From contig NZ_CP067976.1 in the NCBI RefSeq assembly GCF_018141665.1, forward strand, positions 1,178,001 to 1,242,000: a stretch of DNA of 64,000 nt. Reading direction: 5' to 3'. The position numbers were made by a program, and so were the translations under genes. This document shows positions 63,259 to 64,000 of the stretch, one piece after another (within the stretch, counting starts at the first letter, position 1; the number at the start of each line of letters is the position of its first letter). Under the pieces are notes generated by a model. The model ran no database searches and was not told the origin of the DNA. It worked only from the letters and a program-made list of their open reading frames with translations. The stretch is from Wolbachia endosymbiont of Spodoptera picta (GTDB lineage Bacteria > Pseudomonadota > Alphaproteobacteria > Rickettsiales > Anaplasmataceae).

Positions 63259-64000
63259 ATGAATCATCTACTATTAAAATCCATGGCAAATGCTGTCCGC
63301 TTTTTATCAATTGATGCAGTACAAAAAGCAAATTCTGGACATCCAGGTATGCCACTTGGCATGGCAGATGTTGCCACTGTATTATTTGCTAAATATCTAA
63401 ACCATAACCCTGATGATTCTCAATGGATCAGTAGAGATCGTTTCGTCCTATCAAATGGTCACGGTTCAATGTTGCAATACTCTATATTATATCTGACAGG
63501 CTACATTAGTATAGATGAACTAAAAAACTTCAGGCAACTTACATCAAAAACTCCAGGTCACCCAGAATTTGGCTTAACTTTTGGTATAGAAGCAACAACA
63601 GGCCCGCTTGGTCAGGGATTTGCCACTGCTGTTGGCATGGTACTTGCTGAATCGATTCTTGCAAAGCAGTTTGAAATCAGTCACTACACTTACGTAATGC
63701 TAGGAGATGGTTGTCTTATGGAAGGTATAAGCCATGAAGCAGCGTCCCTTGCTGGGCATCTTAAATTAAATAAGCTGATAGCACTTTTTGACGACAATGA
63801 CATCTCTATAGACGGCTCTACTAGCCTCTCTTGCTCTGATGATGTAGAAAAGCGTTTTTCAGCGTATGGATGGAATGTTGACAAAATCGATGGGCATGAC
63901 TTTGATGCTATATCCCTTGCAATAGAGCAGGCGCAAAAGTCTGATAAACCTACACTAATCTGTTGCAAAACTATTATCGGAAAATTTTCAAGCCGTGCTG
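63259..64000 (+). CDS. tkt: Transketolase, N-terminal part (cut by window end)
   Basis: The frame opens at the ATG at 63259 and runs off the right edge, giving 247 residues. It has the family start (AVRFLSIDAVQKANSGHPG, GMADVATVLFAKYLNHNP), DRFVLSNGHGSMLQYSILYL, TTGPLGQGFATAVGMVLAE and the thiamine-diphosphate motif GDGCLMEGISHEAASLAGH with FDDNDISIDG completing GDG-x-N. Transketolase links the pentose phosphate pathway with glycolysis. The rest is outside the window. Confidence 0.95.
   Translation, partial: MNHLLLKSMANAVRFLSIDAVQKANSGHPGMPLGMADVATVLFAKYLNHNPDDSQWISRDRFVLSNGHGSMLQYSILYLTGYISIDELKNFRQLTSKTPGHPEFGLTFGIEATTGPLGQGFATAVGMVLAESILAKQFEISHYTYVMLGDGCLMEGISHEAASLAGHLKLNKLIALFDDNDISIDGSTSLSCSDDVEKRFSAYGWNVDKIDGHDFDAISLAIEQAQKSDKPTLICCKTIIGKFSSRA

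Overview
The window looks like chromosome from an insect or nematode Wolbachia (Rickettsiales, Anaplasmataceae). The base composition is AT-rich. The tRNA-Leu-ribA-virB8-virB9-virB10-virB11-virD4-wspB block is the one I know from Wolbachia. WspB-type surface antigen, ankyrin-repeat proteins, several IS families in different states of decay and many short palindromic repeats all fit. I cannot name the strain from sequence alone.

Layout. 0-7 kb: the end of an unrecognised Cys-containing coiled-coil protein, an IS3 scrap, tadA, secG-pyrG, then a run of decayed genes (an amber-interrupted small gene before tadA, a frameshifted gamma-carbonic-anhydrase-like gene, a three-piece unknown gene) and a coiled-coil membrane protein. 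7-17.5 kb: housekeeping genes yajC-glmS, tRNA-Asp, the translation/nucleotide operon rpsB-tsf-pyrH-frr, a PstS-like binding protein, TrkH and dcd, interleaved with two Wolbachia-type unknown proteins. 18.5-29 kb: IS630 remnant, secreted metallophosphoesterase, tRNA-Leu-ribA, then the type IV secretion operon virB8-B9-B10-B11-D4-wspB. 29-41.5 kb: topA, an MFS transporter, radA, a repeat-rich spacer with a copied radA tail, ftsY, the Fe-S assembly genes iscU-iscA-hscB-hscA, lepB and a lone virB2 pilin gene. 41.5-48 kb: pdhB, an ankyrin/coiled-coil membrane protein, uvrA, comF-like gene. 48-60 kb: accessory zone with an ankyrin membrane protein, a membrane-anchored AAA ATPase without a protease domain, an IS5-family element, a heavily mutated gene-transfer-agent tail gene carrying an IS982 element, a frameshifted gene that resembles a sugar-transferase toxin domain, and a tandem pair of unknown paralogs of which the first is dead. 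60-64 kb: lipA, rpmB, a DUF721 gene, iscX, tRNA-Leu, rpsD and the start of transketolase.

How it fits together. The T4SS operon plus the separate virB2 would supply most of the inner-membrane, core and ATPase parts of the secretion channel. The ankyrin and TM-hairpin proteins, the AAA protein and the ruined glycosyltransferase-like gene are the kind of genes that interact with a host, but that is inference. The most unusual points are a palindromic repeat element translated in frame inside HscA, an HscB that lacks the HPD motif beside it, a recurring N-domain/ankyrin/TM-hairpin protein family, and a GTA tail relic in which most inactivating mutations can be read one by one.
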